From the IMG/VR virus record IMGVR_UViG_3300002053_000083, positions 1-20,307 of that record: 20,307 nucleotides of DNA; one strand, given 5' to 3'. The position numbers were made by a program, and so were the translations under genes. Under the pieces are notes generated by a model. That model had not been told where the DNA came from, made no database searches, and was given only the letters and a program-made list of their open reading frames with translations. The DNA comes from a virus. Position 1 is the stretch's first letter. Every line of letters begins with the position of its first letter. Of this stretch, positions 19,895 to 20,307 are shown one piece after another.

Positions 19895-20307
19895 ATGTTT
19901 TTAGAAAAAATTAATTGGAAGAAATCTATATTTGTCAGTATCTTATCAATTATTATTGCTTGTGCTTCGTTTTTTATGATAACTGAATCAGCTAGGTATT
20001 ATATTCATTTCTATGAACAAGGTGCTTGGCAACCCTTATATTTAGCTGGTTTGCTGGAATTATTTGTTCTAGTTCTTGCAGTAATAAAAATTGGAAGAGT
20101 AAAGACATTCCATCTAATTCAGAAGTTTATTATGGTTGGAGTGTTTTGTGCTATTATTTTTGCGGCTGGTATGCAAGCAGTTAATCCTACATTGGAAAGT
20201 TTAGCAGAGATAAGCAAAAAGGAAGAACTAGCTGAAATTCTTAAAGAAGAATATAATACTCTTAAAGAAGATAGAGCTATTTTTGACAAGCAAAAGCAAA
20301 AAACCCG
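19895..20307 (+). CDS. Three-helix membrane protein with a charged helical C-terminal part, cut by the right edge
   Basis: The 137 visible codons start at an ATG with GAGGAGG before it. Three hydrophobic segments are clear: residues about 11-30 (SIFVSILSIIIACASFFMIT), 46-65 (around QPLYLAGLLELFVLVLAVI) and 76-95 (QKFIMVGVFCAIIFAAGMQ). From residue 100 the sequence is highly charged with heptad-like spacing and looks like a coiled coil. The positive residues at the very N-terminus suggest that end is cytoplasmic. A late promoter and a small multi-helix membrane domain allow a lysis or holin-like role, but an envelope-attached virion or exclusion protein is equally possible. I do not recognise a family, and the C-terminus lies outside the window. 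Confidence 0.8.
   Translation, partial: MFLEKINWKKSIFVSILSIIIACASFFMITESARYYIHFYEQGAWQPLYLAGLLELFVLVLAVIKIGRVKTFHLIQKFIMVGVFCAIIFAAGMQAVNPTLESLAEISKKEELAEILKEEYNTLKEDRAIFDKQKQKT

Overview
The window looks like part of the genome of a large, AT-rich tailed phage with a T4-type replication and late-transcription programme. The evidence is a UvsY-like recombination mediator directly followed by a UvsW-like helicase, a DnaB-type replicative helicase, a family-4-type uracil-DNA glycosylase, and four exact copies of the T4 late-promoter box TATAAATA, each placed 20-45 bases before the first gene of a transcription unit. Genes are packed tightly (ATGA, TAATG and TAAATG junctions), purine-rich Shine-Dalgarno sites are common, and TAA and TGA are both ordinary stops. 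The host cannot be named from this sequence.

Layout. (1) 1-2617, minus strand: replication and repair unit, read as replicative helicase, a 90-aa protein, uracil-DNA glycosylase, a 74-aa protein, and a protein cut by the left edge. (2) 2618-2745: divergent region with two sigma70-like promoters. (3) 2746-4642, plus strand: UvsY then UvsW. (4) 10530 down to 4639, minus strand: a late unit of small, mostly unrecognised proteins that reuse short modules (an 'IDKLL' segment near a terminus and CPKGQ-type cysteine motifs), ending with a Cys4 mini-protein that has a TTG start and a metallophosphoesterase. (5) 16635 down to 10577, minus strand: a late unit with two unrecognised proteins and a 1610-residue protein of which about two thirds is poly-serine. 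(6) 19819 down to 16692, minus strand: a late unit with two related glycosyltransferase-like proteins around a papain-type protease and a DUF1353 protein. (7) 19895 to the right edge, plus strand: a three-helix membrane protein, divergent from unit 6.

How the parts may work together. Units 1 and 3 carry DNA replication, repair and recombination functions. Three small or repair proteins and UvsW end in nearly the same acidic-aromatic C-terminal peptide, which suggests a common docking partner such as the sliding clamp or the single-strand binding protein. Units 4-7 should be virion, assembly or lysis functions because they sit behind late promoters. The poly-serine protein beside two glycosyltransferase-like proteins raises the possibility of a phage-encoded glycosylated serine-rich fibre.

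No gene-free stretch exceeds about 130 bases. I saw no tRNA, rRNA, insertion sequence, CRISPR array or convincing rho-independent terminator.
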